Positions 1 through 9,129 of a stretch of DNA of 20,625 nt are shown in pieces; position 1 is the first letter of the stretch; every line of letters starts with the position of its first letter. The notes under the pieces are model-generated. The model saw only the letters and a list, made by a program, of their open reading frames with translations, did not search any database and was not told the DNA's origin. The DNA is from Bacteroides sp. 43_108 (GTDB lineage: Bacteria; Bacteroidota; Bacteroidia; Bacteroidales; Bacteroidaceae), in NCBI GenBank assembly GCA_001915545.1, contig MNQS01000187.1:1-20625 (forward strand), written 5' to 3'. The position numbers and the translations under genes are program-made.

Positions 1-93
1 GGGGAATACCTAAAGATACAAAAAAGCCAGCTAATTCGCAACACTTTGTGTATGAATTAGTTGGCTAATTTTATTCTATTTACTGAATATCCC
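1..93. repeat. Left copy of a 93-bp inverted terminal-flank repeat; terminator-like hairpin
   Basis: Positions 1-93 are the exact reverse complement of 20527-20619. The copy may continue left of the window. It is itself a near-palindrome: arm 25-44 pairs with arm 48-66 around the loop TTT. AGCCA pairs with TGGCT and CTAATTC with GAATTAG, then a small internal loop, then ACAC with GTGT. Read leftward (minus strand), the hairpin is followed by six T residues (complement of A20-A25). It can therefore act as an intrinsic terminator for the kinase gene, whose stop codon lies 15 bp away. The outer ends (GGGGAATAC and GTAAATAG...GGG on the other side) are also weakly inverted. It could be a small palindromic repeat of the REP/MITE kind; no transposase is present. 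Confidence 0.85.
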
Positions 94-108
94 TAATAAA
101 AGATACTG

Positions 109-1770
109 TCAATATCTGAATGAACTTCCTCCGAGGAACTCGCGCAGAAGCGATGTAGGCGGAAGTTCTCTGCTAGAAATCGGATAGAACAGTCTCAAAA
201 ACATCTTAAGCCTGAATGCCTCCGCGTATTCAGGCTTATCTTCTTGTACATTGTCGAGAAGAGGCATCACCTGATTGCGCAGTACGGCAAGCTCGAAAAG
301 AAGTGCACTGTTGAACATGGCGTCGGCACGTTCCTGATAAGGAAATATCCATTTGTCTTCGCCACGACGCACACTCGGCCATCGTCTTATGGTTTCTTCG
401 GCAGAACATCCGCGGTACTTGTAGTCGCGTACAATACGACGTATCATACGGTTGTCCGTGTTAGGAATATAGTTGTGGTCGTCGAGCTTGATGGTTGTAA
501 GCGCCGAAACATATATCTTGTATTTCCTGTCCTCAGGAATCTTTTCTGTAAGCATCGGGTTGAGCGCATGTATACCCTCAAGCACAAGAATCATGTTCTT
601 CTCAAGCTTCAGTTTCTGTCCGCTCGCCTCGCGCTTTCCTGTCTGGAAATTATAGCGCGGCAGTTCTATTTCCTCACCCGAAAGAAGTTGATTGAGCTGT
701 TTGTTGAAGAAATCGAGATCAAGGGCATATATAGACTCGAAATCATATTCACCGTTTTCGTCCTTAGGAGTATCTTCACGGTCGAGGAAATAGTCGTCGA
801 GCGACACAGGATAAGGCTTTCTTCCTGATGTCATAAGCTGTATTGACAAACGTTTGCTGAACGTTGTCTTTCCGCTCGAGGACGGTCCTGAGATAAGCAC
901 TACTCCCACATTCTCCCTACTGCATATATCATCTGCAATATGTATTATCTTCTTTTCCTGAAGAGCTTCCGACACCATTATCAAATCGCTTGCCATACCG
1001 CGCTTGCAGCAGAAGTTGAGATCGCCCACAGTACTTACACCCAAGAGTTTCTCAAGCCTATGATCTTCACGGAACACACCCAGCATCTTTTCCTGCTTTA
1101 TGACATCTCCAAGCTTATGAGGTTCCTTGATGTCGGGCACACGCAGAAGCAGGCCGTCATAGTACTTCACAAGGTCGAAAAGCTTCAGGAATCCGGTGCT
1201 AGGCACAAGCGAACCATAATAATAGTCTATTGTGTCTTCCAAGCGATAATAGAACGAATAGAGCGTGCCGAGACTTTCATACAGACGTGCCTTGTTCTCC
1301 ATTCCTTTGTCACGGAAAAGCTTTACGGCATCAGCCGTAGGACATTCCACACGATGGAACTTCATATCCTTGTCGACAATCTCCTTCATGCGCTCCTTGA
1401 GCTTGATGGCATCTTCAAGTTCGAGCTCACGTCCGAGATTGAGAGTGAAATAGTAACCGTTCGAGACAGGTGCTTCCATAAGCATGGAAACGCCGGGATA
1501 GAGTTCATCGACAGCTTTCCACAATACAAAACAGAGCGAACGCACATACACGCGACGGGCGGCGGCAGAGGTTATGTCGAGAAAACATATATGCTTGTTG
1601 CTGAACACTCTGAATCGCAATCCTTCTATCTTGTTGTTCACTAGCGCGCACAACGGCCGGTTCTGCATATTCAGCTTTATGCCTTCGTAAATTTCCATGA
1701 GCGTGCAGCCGAAGTCAAACTCCCTGGTCGCCCCGTTGTTCTCGCAATATATCTGCAGTTTATTATCCAT
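109..1770 (-). CDS. TGS-like/tRNA-synthetase-like domain fused to uridine kinase-type nucleoside kinase
   Basis: Cytoplasmic P-loop kinase, probably phosphorylating uridine/cytidine or a related nucleoside; the true substrate is not established by sequence. I start it at the ATG at 1770 (553 aa, family-typical length). The open frame reaches 1836 only through a TTG, and a -7-like site lies between. The N-terminal about 60 residues look like a TGS domain. They are followed by a region resembling the threonyl-tRNA synthetase second additional domain, then the phosphoribulokinase/uridine kinase domain with Walker A GPSSSGKT at about 295-302 and the DDYF stretch shortly after. The gene is last in a minus-strand series after the sigma/anti-sigma pair (98-bp gap), but probably has its own promoter. 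The left-end hairpin follows its stop codon. Family assignment is firm; specificity is inferred. Confidence 0.9.
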   Translation of the reverse strand: MDNKLQIYCENNGATREFDFGCTLMEIYEGIKLNMQNRPLCALVNNKIEGLRFRVFSNKHICFLDITSAAARRVYVRSLCFVLWKAVDELYPGVSMLMEAPVSNGYYFTLNLGRELELEDAIKLKERMKEIVDKDMKFHRVECPTADAVKLFRDKGMENKARLYESLGTLYSFYYRLEDTIDYYYGSLVPSTGFLKLFDLVKYYDGLLLRVPDIKEPHKLGDVIKQEKMLGVFREDHRLEKLLGVSTVGDLNFCCKRGMASDLIMVSEALQEKKIIHIADDICSRENVGVVLISGPSSSGKTTFSKRLSIQLMTSGRKPYPVSLDDYFLDREDTPKDENGEYDFESIYALDLDFFNKQLNQLLSGEEIELPRYNFQTGKREASGQKLKLEKNMILVLEGIHALNPMLTEKIPEDRKYKIYVSALTTIKLDDHNYIPNTDNRMIRRIVRDYKYRGCSAEETIRRWPSVRRGEDKWIFPYQERADAMFNSALLFELAVLRNQVMPLLDNVQEDKPEYAEAFRLKMFLRLFYPISSRELPPTSLLREFLGGSSFRY

Positions 1771-1803
1771 AAGCATGTCGGTATTAAATTCTCTGTGATT
1801 GCT

Positions 1804-1836
1804 TAAAGATAAAAATTTAAAGAGTGCCGCCTGCAA
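1804..1836 (-). promoter_or_regulatory. Candidate Bacteroidetes promoter for the kinase gene
   Basis: On the minus strand TATCTTTA (1811-1804) matches TAnnTTTG at all but the last base. A TTG (1836-1834) lies 22 nt upstream, in the place of the -33 element. Transcription would begin a few bases before 1795, which supports starting translation at 1770 or 1776. The spacing is slightly long, so the call is tentative. Confidence 0.35.
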
Positions 1837-1908
1837 GGTTGTATGATAAATTAATCCGAAACGTCCGATTATTCATCATTTTTAACCCTGCACGCGGCAC
1901 TTTGCACT

Positions 1909-1928
1909 GCACATAGGCGCATATGTGC
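1909..1928. other. Short hairpin after the anti-sigma gene
   Basis: GCACATA (1909-1915) pairs perfectly with TATGTGC (1922-1928) around a 6-nt loop, seven bases beyond the anti-sigma stop codon. There is no T tract on the minus strand, so it is not a clear intrinsic terminator. It may stabilise the 3' end of the message or be chance. Confidence 0.25.
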
Positions 1929-1934
1929 GATGTG

Positions 1935-3170
1935 CTACAACCCTCCGTCGAAAATCCAGATACCTTTATCGTTGTCGTTTCTCAGCATGATGTACAGTTC
2001 CTTCACATTTCCGCTTCCGTCCTTCAGCTTGAAAGGAACTTTTACTCCGCAGTAGCTTTCATCACGCTCTGGCGTTCCTACAGACGAAATCGTGTATGAA
2101 GCATAAATATCGTGCAGAGTAGAAAAAGTTTCCGATGATATCATTTCGTCAATACCGCTTTTCTCACCTGTTATCAATGCATTGATCATACGGCGTGCTG
2201 CATCCTCGGCACTCTCTCCTGCATGTCCGGCATGAGGTGCATTCCATTGTCCGCAATGCTGCCAATCGTAAGAGGCGAAAGGTACACTTTTCAGGCTGTC
2301 CAGGTCGATTGGAATGTTATACCTTATACTGACTGTATACATGACGAGAACGTCTTTTTCTCCATCGTTCTGCCACATTCTGAAACTCTTCAGCAGACCG
2401 GAAGCGACATCAAATACATACTCGCGTCTGAATGCCGGTTCTCCGCTTTGTTCAGGACTCTCAGAAACATCAAGCTTTATTTCATTTCCGGTCTTCTCCA
2501 TAAGACATCCGTCGCCGTTGTCAGAAGAAACCCGTTTCTTTTCACGTCCAAGTATCTGTTCCGGATGAATAAGGTCCTTGAACACTCCGTCGACAATGTT
2601 GCCATCCTTGCCGGCAATGACACCGTAATGCCCGCTTATCGGCCACATGTACATCCTATGCGAATCGAATACCACATGACGCCCGCCCTCACGGTCAAGA
2701 CGCCAATAAAGCGAATCGCCCTGATGAACAACCTTGAGCTTATGGCTTATGAAGCCGCTCTCAGGGAAAAAAGATTCAAAATTCTCATTGGGATAAGTGC
2801 GTACGGCCATATCAATCTCCATGTTTCCCACGTTGCCTACACTGTAAATGCCGTTGTCGAGAACGCCTATAGGGTCGGCCTTGGCTCCTGTAGACATGAA
2901 TTCGCTGTATCCTACCGCGGCACCGGCAATGAAAATCATTACGGCGGCGGCCGCAGAGCCCACTGTCCTCACAAATCTGCTCCGCGCGGGCTTGCGCTTT
3001 GCATGAGTGGCCGGCATGTGCTTTGGTGTCAGCAAATCTACTGTCTCGGCAAATCGCTTGTAATAAGCTCTGCACTCCGGACATTCCTTCATGTGCTCTT
3101 CCATTTCTGCCGTAGCAGAACCGCTTCCGGTTATTTCGACAACCATCTCTCTAAATCTGATGCAATCCAT
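1935..3170 (-). CDS. Transmembrane zinc-finger anti-sigma factor with large extracytoplasmic sensor region
   Basis: Predicted inhibitor of the ECF sigma factor encoded just upstream. The cytoplasmic N-terminus carries an anti-sigma zinc motif: C3, then H26-x3-C30-x2-C33. One membrane helix lies at about 67-88 after a basic stretch. The rest is periplasmic. Residues about 115-300 read like a LolA/RseB-type beta-sheet domain (repeated short strands such as YWRL, VVFD, YVFD), and residues about 320-411 resemble an NTF2-like/DUF4878 domain; both of these are inferences from pattern only. The start codon overlaps the end of the sigma gene by 20 nt, and AAAGGAAA sits just before it, so translation is probably coupled. 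The motif, membrane helix and gene order make the anti-sigma role likely; the signal sensed is unknown. Confidence 0.85.
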   Translation of the reverse strand: MDCIRFREMVVEITGSGSATAEMEEHMKECPECRAYYKRFAETVDLLTPKHMPATHAKRKPARSRFVRTVGSAAAAVMIFIAGAAVGYSEFMSTGAKADPIGVLDNGIYSVGNVGNMEIDMAVRTYPNENFESFFPESGFISHKLKVVHQGDSLYWRLDREGGRHVVFDSHRMYMWPISGHYGVIAGKDGNIVDGVFKDLIHPEQILGREKKRVSSDNGDGCLMEKTGNEIKLDVSESPEQSGEPAFRREYVFDVASGLLKSFRMWQNDGEKDVLVMYTVSIRYNIPIDLDSLKSVPFASYDWQHCGQWNAPHAGHAGESAEDAARRMINALITGEKSGIDEMISSETFSTLHDIYASYTISSVGTPERDESYCGVKVPFKLKDGSGNVKELYIMLRNDNDKGIWIFDGGL

Positions 3171-3705
3171 ACTGTTTCCTTTCTTTTGCTTTAAAGTAAT
3201 GACTCTCTGGCATCTTCAGGTCGAGCAGTTTCCTGACCTTCTCTATGCCATACTTGAAGCGCGACTTCACTGTACTCTCGGGAAGACCTGTCATCTGTGC
3301 TATATCGCCGAACTGAAGCCCACCTATCGTTCTCAGACGGATTACTTCTGCCTGTTCCTCCGGAATCATTGCAAGAAGAAGCGTGATGCGGTTGAATTCA
3401 CTTTCAAAGTCATCGCTGCTGTCCATGGTTTCCGACGGAAATTCCGATTCCCGCACACTGCCCAAAGGTATGGACAGAAACGAGCGTGAACTTCTGGCGT
3501 GGTCAACGCAAGCATTGTAAACAGAGCGGAACAGATACCTGCGCACTGCATCTGCATCGGCTCTTAAGTCGTCATTGAAGCAAACCCTCGAATATACGTT
3601 CTGGATGATGTCCTCAGCATCATCCAGATTACCAATGTGGTAACAAGCATATCTGAGAAGATTTGCCCTTTCGCTCTCCATTATTCCAACTATTTCTTTT
3701 CTCAT
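3151..3705 (-). CDS. ECF-type RNA polymerase sigma factor (sigma-70 family)
   Basis: 184-aa sigma factor with only regions 2 and 4. Region 2 covers about residues 12-75 (LRYACYHIGNLDDAEDIIQN, then the R-rich YLFRSVYNACVDHARS). Region 4 covers about 110-165 and contains IPEEQAEVIRLR and the helix-turn-helix GDIAQMTGLPESTVKSR. The frame is open to 3942, but the extra upstream residues are low-complexity and begin with TTG. The ATG at 3705 gives a normal ECF length; 3681 is a possible internal alternative. The gene overlaps its anti-sigma gene by 20 nt, the usual arrangement for a membrane-signal-responsive pair, often autoregulated. Target promoters cannot be read from this window. Confidence 0.9.
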   Translation of the reverse strand: MRKEIVGIMESERANLLRYACYHIGNLDDAEDIIQNVYSRVCFNDDLRADADAVRRYLFRSVYNACVDHARSSRSFLSIPLGSVRESEFPSETMDSSDDFESEFNRITLLLAMIPEEQAEVIRLRTIGGLQFGDIAQMTGLPESTVKSRFKYGIEKVRKLLDLKMPESHYFKAKERKQYGLHQI

Positions 3706-4022
3706 ACAATCAATTGCTGTATTAACTGAATGGACGGTGCACCGTGCCTTTCTGCCATAAAATACGTACAAAAGCTCCAAAAGACGTAACAAGCACATCT
3801 TTTTTGTCAAAAAAAAATCCCGTACCGCAGTATCTTGAGCACTGCGAGGGCTCGCGCACATTACTCCGGGCGCCTGCAGCCGCTGCTGCGAGCCCCCGCG
3901 GCAATACCGATAAGGGCCTGCGCAGAAATAGACGTCAAGCAAAGTTTCGGAATTACCCGAAAAAACATTATCTTAGCTGAGTTTTTCGACTAAATATATC
4001 AGAAAAAGACATAAAAGACTAT
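3706..4022. promoter_or_regulatory. Divergent intergenic region between the sigma factor and mutS
   Basis: This 317-bp gap must hold promoters for both directions. A perfect 12-bp palindrome, ACGGTGCACCGT (3734-3745), lies 29 bp upstream of the sigma start codon and could be an operator. Positions about 3835-3925 form a conspicuously GC-rich patch with GAGGGCTCGCGC and GCGAGCCCCCGCGG, able to form stable secondary structure. For mutS, TATCTTAG (3969-3976), with TTTC 20 nt upstream (3945-3948), is a weak candidate promoter. No small ORF looks convincing here. Confidence 0.4.
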
Positions 4023-6647
4023 ATGGCTAAGGCAAAAGACGAATTGACGCCGATGATGAAGCAGTTCTACGACTTGAAGGCCAAGCATCCGGATGCGCTG
4101 ATGCTCTTCAGGTGCGGCGACTTCTACGAGACTTACTGCGAGGATGCTGTCGCGGCGTCGGAAATTCTCGGCATAACGCTCACTAAACGCAGCGGAGGTG
4201 CTGGAAAGAAGGAAGATGCCACACAGATGGCAGGATTTCCGCACCATGCACTCGACACCTATCTGCCCAAACTCATCAGGGCGGGAAGGCGTGTGGCCAT
4301 CTGCGACCAGCTTGAAGACCCAAAACTGACAAAGAAGCTGGTGAAGAGAGGCATCACGGAACTTGTCACACCGGGTGTTGCCATGAGCGATAACGTGCTC
4401 AACTACAAGGAAAACAACTTCCTGGCGGCCATACATTTCGGCAAATCGGCATGCGGAGTGGCATTTCTGGACATATCGACGGGAGAATTTCTCACAGCCG
4501 AGGGCACAACAGACTACATCGACAAACTTCTCGGCAATTTTGCCCCTAAGGAGGTGCTTTTCGAAAGAGGACGCAAACCTATGTTCGAGGGCAACTTCGG
4601 AAACAAATTCTTCACATTCGAGCTCGACGACTGGATTTTCACCGAGCAGTCGGCCAACTCGAAACTTTTGTCGCATTTCGAGACGAAGAATCTAAAGGGA
4701 TTCGGCGTTGACCATCTGAAGAACGGAATCATTGCTGCAGGCGCCATACTCTACTATCTGGAACAGACACAGCATACGCAGATAAGCCATATACGCTCTA
4801 TTTCACGCATAGAAGAGGATAAATACGTCCGCATGGACAAGTTCACCATCAGAAGCCTCGAACTGCTCGGTTCGATGAACGACGGAGGAAAGAGCCTTCT
4901 GGAGGTGATGGACAAGACCATAAGTCCGATGGGAGGACGTATGCTGCGACGCTGGATGGTGTTTCCGCTGAAGGACGTCCGACCTATCGAAGAGAGGCTC
5001 AACGTTGTCGAATACTTCTTCCGCGAACCGGATTTCCGCAATACGGTAGAGGAACAGCTGCATCGCATAGGCGACCTGGAGCGAATCATTTCGAAAGTGG
5101 CAACAGGACGTGTCTCGCCACGCGAAATGGTACAGCTGAAGGTGGCTCTGCAGGCCATAAAACCGATAAAGGAAGCGTGTGAGGCTGCAGACAACGACAG
5201 TTTGAAGGCCATAGGCCGAAAACTGGATCTTTGCGAGGCCCTGCGCGACAGAATAGACAAGGAAATAAACAGCGACCCGCCTTTCCTGGTGAACAAGGGA
5301 GGTGTGATTGCCGACGGTGTGGACAGCGAACTCGACGAACTGCGAAAGATAGCCTATTCGGGCAAAGATTATCTTCTGCAGATACAGCAGCGCGAAATCG
5401 AAGCAACGGGCATACAGAGCCTTAAAATAGGCTTCAACAGCGTGTTCGGATACTACATGGAGGTGAGGAACACATTCAAGGAGAATGTTCCGCCTGACTG
5501 GATTAGAAAACAGACTCTCGTCAATGCCGAACGCTACATCACACAGGAGCTGAAGGAATATGAGGAAAAGATACTCGGAGCGGAGGAAAAAATCATATCG
5601 CTCGAAACAAGGCTTTTCAACGAACTTGTAATAAATGCAGCCGATTTCATCCCGGCCATACAGATAAATGCCAATCAGGTGGCAAGACTCGACTGTCTGC
5701 TCTCATTTGCCGAAACGGCAAGGGCAAACAAGTACATACGTCAGGTTATAGAGGACAGCGACGTGCTCGACATAAGACAGGGACGCCACCCTGTGATCGA
5801 ACAGCAGATGCCGATTGGCGAAAGCTACGTGGCCAACGACATATATCTGGACACGCAGAAACAGCAGATTATAATCATCACCGGACCCAACATGGCCGGA
5901 AAGTCGGCGCTCCTGCGCCAGACGGCACTCATCACGCTCATGGCGCAGATAGGCAGTTTCGTACCGGCAGAGAGTGCACGCATAGGGCTCGTCGACAAGA
6001 TTTTCACCCGTGTAGGTGCGAGCGACAACATTTCAGTGGGCGAATCGACCTTCATGGTTGAAATGAACGAGGCGGCAAACATCCTCAACAACATATCTCC
6101 GCGCTCGCTGGTGCTGTTTGATGAGCTTGGACGAGGAACATCAACCTACGACGGTATATCCATCGCATGGGCCATCGTGGAATACATTCACGAAAACACA
6201 CGAGGACGGGCACGCACGCTCTTCGCCACGCACTACCATGAGCTGAACGAGATGGAGAAATCTTTTCCGCGCATCAAGAACTTCAACGTATCGGTGAAAG
6301 AGGTCGACGGCAAGGTCATATTCATGCGTAAGCTCGTTCCTGGCGGTAGTGAACACTCATTCGGTATACATGTAGCCAAAATCGCCGGAATGGCTCCCAG
6401 CATCATTAAAAGGGCAAATCAGATACTGAAAGAACTGGAGAGCAACAACTCGGGCAACGGAGTGTCGCGCCCTACTGCCGAAATTGCAGAATCGAGAGAA
6501 GGAATGCAGCTCAGTTTCTTCCAGCTGGACGACCCTGTGCTGTGCCAGATACGCGACGAGATTCTAAATCTCGACATAAACAACCTGACTCCGATGGAAG
6601 CTCTCAATAAGCTCAACGAGATAAAGAAAATCGTGGGAGGAAAATAA
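4023..6647 (+). CDS. mutS: DNA mismatch repair protein MutS
   Basis: 874-aa mismatch-recognition ATPase acting with MutL on replication errors. The N-terminal mismatch-binding domain has the FYE wedge motif at 34-36 (GDFYE), with F34 expected to stack on the mispaired base. Connector, core and clamp domains follow. The C-terminal ABC-type ATPase has Walker A GPNMAGKS at 621-628, [20 protein letters not shown], Walker B/signature [12 protein letters not shown] at 700-711, and ATHYHEL. Helix-turn-helix dimerisation residues follow near IIKRANQIL. Length and all catalytic motifs match bacterial MutS1, so it should be active. It stands alone on the plus strand, convergent with lgt and separated from it by a strong hairpin terminator. 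Confidence 0.98.
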   Translation: MAKAKDELTPMMKQFYDLKAKHPDALMLFRCGDFYETYCEDAVAASEILGITLTKRSGGAGKKEDATQMAGFPHHALDTYLPKLIRAGRRVAICDQLEDPKLTKKLVKRGITELVTPGVAMSDNVLNYKENNFLAAIHFGKSACGVAFLDISTGEFLTAEGTTDYIDKLLGNFAPKEVLFERGRKPMFEGNFGNKFFTFELDDWIFTEQSANSKLLSHFETKNLKGFGVDHLKNGIIAAGAILYYLEQTQHTQISHIRSISRIEEDKYVRMDKFTIRSLELLGSMNDGGKSLLEVMDKTISPMGGRMLRRWMVFPLKDVRPIEERLNVVEYFFREPDFRNTVEEQLHRIGDLERIISKVATGRVSPREMVQLKVALQAIKPIKEACEAADNDSLKAIGRKLDLCEALRDRIDKEINSDPPFLVNKGGVIADGVDSELDELRKIAYSGKDYLLQIQQREIEATGIQSLKIGFNSVFGYYMEVRNTFKENVPPDWIRKQTLVNAERYITQELKEYEEKILGAEEKIISLETRLFNELVINAADFIPAIQINANQVARLDCLLSFAETARANKYIRQVIEDSDVLDIRQGRHPVIEQQMPIGESYVANDIYLDTQKQQIIIITGPNMAGKSALLRQTALITLMAQIGSFVPAESARIGLVDKIFTRVGASDNISVGESTFMVEMNEAANILNNISPRSLVLFDELGRGTSTYDGISIAWAIVEYIHENTRGRARTLFATHYHELNEMEKSFPRIKNFNVSVKEVDGKVIFMRKLVPGGSEHSFGIHVAKIAGMAPSIIKRANQILKELESNNSGNGVSRPTAEIAESREGMQLSFFQLDDPVLCQIRDEILNLDINNLTPMEALNKLNEIKKIVGGK

Positions 6648-6677
6648 GTTTTAAGCTCAAGATTATATTGGCAAAAT

Positions 6678-6729
6678 AAAAAAATGACCGGATCTGACGA
6701 TGGATTGTGTCAGATCCGGTCATTTTTTT
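6678..6729. terminator. Bidirectional intrinsic terminator between mutS and lgt
   Basis: A perfect 15-bp stem, ATGACCGGATCTGAC (6684-6698) with GTCAGATCCGGTCAT (6709-6723), encloses a 10-nt loop. An A run precedes it and a T run follows it, so it ends transcripts from both converging genes. Confidence 0.95.
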
Positions 6730-6763
6730 ATTTCAACTCCGTCAATAATATTGCAGAGGCTAA

Positions 6764-7633
6764 TCAATCTTTCTTACTGTCGGCAAAACGACGCAGCAAC
6801 GGACTGCCAATCATGCAGTATATGCCGATGATAACGAACGGAATGCTGAGAATCTGTCCCATATCGAGAAGCATGCCCTGCTCGAAATCAACCTGCTCTT
6901 TCTTCAGGAACTCCACGAAGAAGCGGAATGTGAAGATTGTGGCAAGACAGAATCCGAAAAAGAATCCTGTGCCGACCTTTTCACGGTGCTTCATATAGAT
7001 GACAGCTCCGATGATGAATATCACAAAATATGCAATGGCTTCATAGAGCTGTGCCGGATGGCGCGGAACAAGCATTCCGTCGACCATGGCATCGTACGTA
7101 TGGAAAATGAAAGCCCAAGGCACATCTGTCGGCGTACCGATGATTTCGGAGTTCATGAGATTGCCCAGACGTATCATGCAGGCTGTCATAGGGGTTGCTA
7201 TGGCTATGTTGTCGAGCACACGCAGGAAGTTTATTCCTGTCTTGCGCACATAGAACACAAGAGCCACAAAAAGACCTATCGTTCCGCCGTGGCTCGCCAG
7301 TCCCAAATAGCCTTCAAATTTCCATCCGTCGGGAAGCAGGCGTATAGGCAGAATCATCTCAATGAAATGTGTGAAACTCGTAAGATAGTAATCCGGTTCG
7401 TAGAACAGGCAGTGGCCCAGACGCGCTCCGATAAGTATGCCGATGAAGCAATAGAACAGAAGCGGATCGAACTTCTCATCTTCAATCTTCTGCTGCTTGT
7501 AGAGCTTCTGAACTATCAGATAGGCAAACAAAATGCCGACAAGCCAGCAGAGAGAATACCAGCGTACGGAATATCCGAAGATGTTGAAAGCCTCCAGCTT
7601 GGGAGCCCAGTCGATGAATGCCGTTGTAACCAT
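6764..7633 (-). CDS. lgt: Prolipoprotein diacylglyceryl transferase
   Basis: 289-aa integral inner-membrane enzyme that moves diacylglycerol from phosphatidylglycerol to the lipobox cysteine of prolipoproteins. Several hydrophobic helices are visible across the protein. Family landmarks are [12 protein letters not shown] at 69-80, HGGTIG with H115, the Lgt signature R155-LGNLMN-SE163, [10 protein letters not shown] at 190-199, and FRFFVEF with R237. H115, R155, E163 and R237 correspond to essential residues in the E. coli enzyme. The usual signature Gly before R155 is Ile here, which I believe is typical of Bacteroidetes. It lies 39 bp downstream of ychF on the same strand and is likely co-transcribed with it. 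Confidence 0.97.
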   Translation of the reverse strand: MVTTAFIDWAPKLEAFNIFGYSVRWYSLCWLVGILFAYLIVQKLYKQQKIEDEKFDPLLFYCFIGILIGARLGHCLFYEPDYYLTSFTHFIEMILPIRLLPDGWKFEGYLGLASHGGTIGLFVALVFYVRKTGINFLRVLDNIAIATPMTACMIRLGNLMNSEIIGTPTDVPWAFIFHTYDAMVDGMLVPRHPAQLYEAIAYFVIFIIGAVIYMKHREKVGTGFFFGFCLATIFTFRFFVEFLKKEQVDFEQGMLLDMGQILSIPFVIIGIYCMIGSPLLRRFADSKKD

Positions 7634-7672
7634 AACTGAAATAGTTTTGGAAAGTTGTGAGAAAACGCCGTT

Positions 7673-8776
7673 TTATACGTTGAATCGGAAGTGCATGATG
7701 TCGCCGTCCTGAACAACATAGTCTTTTCCTTCGATTCCGAGCTTTCCGACTTCGCGTACGGCAGCTTCAGACCCATACTTGATATAATCCTCATACTTGA
7801 TGACTTCTGCGCGTATGAAGCCTTTTTCGAAGTCTGTGTGAATAACTCCGGCACACTGTGGAGCCTTCCATCCCTTGCGGTATGTCCATGCCTTTACTTC
7901 CATCGGACCAGCAGTGATGAATGTTTCCAGATCGAGCATCTTGTATGCAGCCTTGATAAGACGGTTTACACCTGATTCTTCAAGACCGAGTTCGGCAAGG
8001 AACATCTGACGGTCTTCGTAGCTGTCGAGTTCGGCAATATCAGCCTCAGTACGTGCAGCAACAACAAGAATCTCCGCATTTTCGTCCTTTACAGCCTCGC
8101 GTACCTGCTCAACATACTTGTTTCCGTTTACTGCACTTGCATCGTCTACATTGCACACGTAAAGAACAGGTTTTGTGGTCAGCAGGAACAGACTCTTCGA
8201 ATATGCCTGCTCTTCCTTGCTGTCGAACTGTACCGTACGTGCAGACTTACCCTGCTCGAGAGCTTCCTTGTAGGCCGACAGAACGCCGTATTCCATCTTT
8301 GCATCCTTGTCGCCGCCTACTTCTGCAATCTTCTTGACCTTGGCCATGCGTGCCTCTACAGTTTCCAGATCCTTGAGCTGAAGTTCAGCATCGATGATTT
8401 CCTTGTCGCGCACCGGATTGACAGTACCGTCGACATGAGTGACATTTTCATCGTCGAAACAGCGGAGCACGTGTATGATGGCGTCTGTTTCGCGGATATT
8501 GCCCAAAAACTTGTTTCCGAGTCCCTCACCCTTGCTGGCACCTTTGACCAGTCCGGCGATATCGACAATCTCTACGGTTGTAGGTACGATGCGTCCTGGA
8601 TGAACCAGCTCAGCAAGTTTTGTGAGTCTCTCATCCGGTACGGTTATCACGCCCACGTTAGGTTCTATAGTACAGAAAGGGAAATTTGCCGCCTGCGCCT
8701 TAGCATTGGAAAGGCAGTTGAAAAGCGTCGACTTGCCTACATTAGGAAGTCCGACGATGCCACATTGTAAAGCCAT
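7673..8776 (-). CDS. ychF: YchF/OLA1-type P-loop NTPase
   Basis: 367-aa universally conserved Obg-family NTPase that associates with ribosomes and, in characterised homologues, prefers ATP to GTP. G1 is GLPNVGKS at 9-16, G3 is DIAGL from D72, a coiled-coil insertion covers about 130-190, and a TGS domain forms the C-terminus (about 280-363, ending DIMHFRFN). The G4 position, NxxE in YchF instead of the GTPase NKxD, reads N209-V-D-D212 here, a conservative Glu-to-Asp change. Length and motifs are otherwise standard. It is first in a two-gene unit with lgt. Confidence 0.97.
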   Translation of the reverse strand: MALQCGIVGLPNVGKSTLFNCLSNAKAQAANFPFCTIEPNVGVITVPDERLTKLAELVHPGRIVPTTVEIVDIAGLVKGASKGEGLGNKFLGNIRETDAIIHVLRCFDDENVTHVDGTVNPVRDKEIIDAELQLKDLETVEARMAKVKKIAEVGGDKDAKMEYGVLSAYKEALEQGKSARTVQFDSKEEQAYSKSLFLLTTKPVLYVCNVDDASAVNGNKYVEQVREAVKDENAEILVVAARTEADIAELDSYEDRQMFLAELGLEESGVNRLIKAAYKMLDLETFITAGPMEVKAWTYRKGWKAPQCAGVIHTDFEKGFIRAEVIKYEDYIKYGSEAAVREVGKLGIEGKDYVVQDGDIMHFRFNV

Positions 8777-8874
8777 AAATTTAGATATATCTTAATGTTT
8801 GATTATACCATGAAAATCTGATGTCCAGGAATGAAAAGCATAGGCTGTCATACCGTAAAAAACATCAAGGTGCG

Positions 8875-8907
8875 CAAAGATACTAATTTTTTCAGCTATT
8901 TGATAAA
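8875..8907 (-). promoter_or_regulatory. Probable promoter of ychF-lgt
   Basis: On the minus strand TATCTTTG (8882-8875) is a perfect TAnnTTTG -7 element. TTTA (8907-8904) lies 21 nt upstream at the -33 position. The predicted leader is about 90 nt. Confidence 0.6.
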
Positions 8908-9009
8908 CAGACATTTCGTTTGAGCCTGCAGCTTCTGTCAAAAAAGCCCGAAGCTTATTTAAATTTGAAAAAAAACGCTAAACTCTTTTAATACAATATA
9001 GTTTTTGCA

Positions 9010-9017
9010 TATTTTTG
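9010..9017 (+). promoter_or_regulatory. Candidate promoter (-7 element) of the putative lipoprotein gene
   Basis: TATTTTTG is a perfect TAnnTTTG match. The -33 element is weak (TTTT around 8986). The leader to the ATG at 9130 would be about 105 nt. The gap 8777-9129 holds only this site and the divergent ychF promoter; I see no gene in it. Confidence 0.5.
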
Positions 9018-9129
9018 CGTTATAAATATTTAAAGGGCGGAATGTGCCCATCAAACATTCAAAAAAGTGTTTAACAATGGCAAACTCCTCCCTATACTAC
9101 TGCCAAGTCAAAACAAAAAATTTCAGATA

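Noticed and set aside
2223..3194. 323-codon plus-strand frame
   Set aside because: Antisense shadow of the anti-sigma gene, which has a zinc motif, membrane helix and coupled start.
3151..3942. 263-aa version of the sigma factor
   Set aside because: It begins at a TTG and adds 79 low-complexity residues from the GC-rich leader. The ATG at 3705 gives the normal ECF length.
3999..4676. 225-codon minus-strand frame
   Set aside because: Antisense of the mutS N-terminus; no recognisable domain.
9067..9129. Upstream extension of the lipoprotein gene from a GTG
   Set aside because: It would put 21 polar residues before the signal sequence and hide the lipobox.
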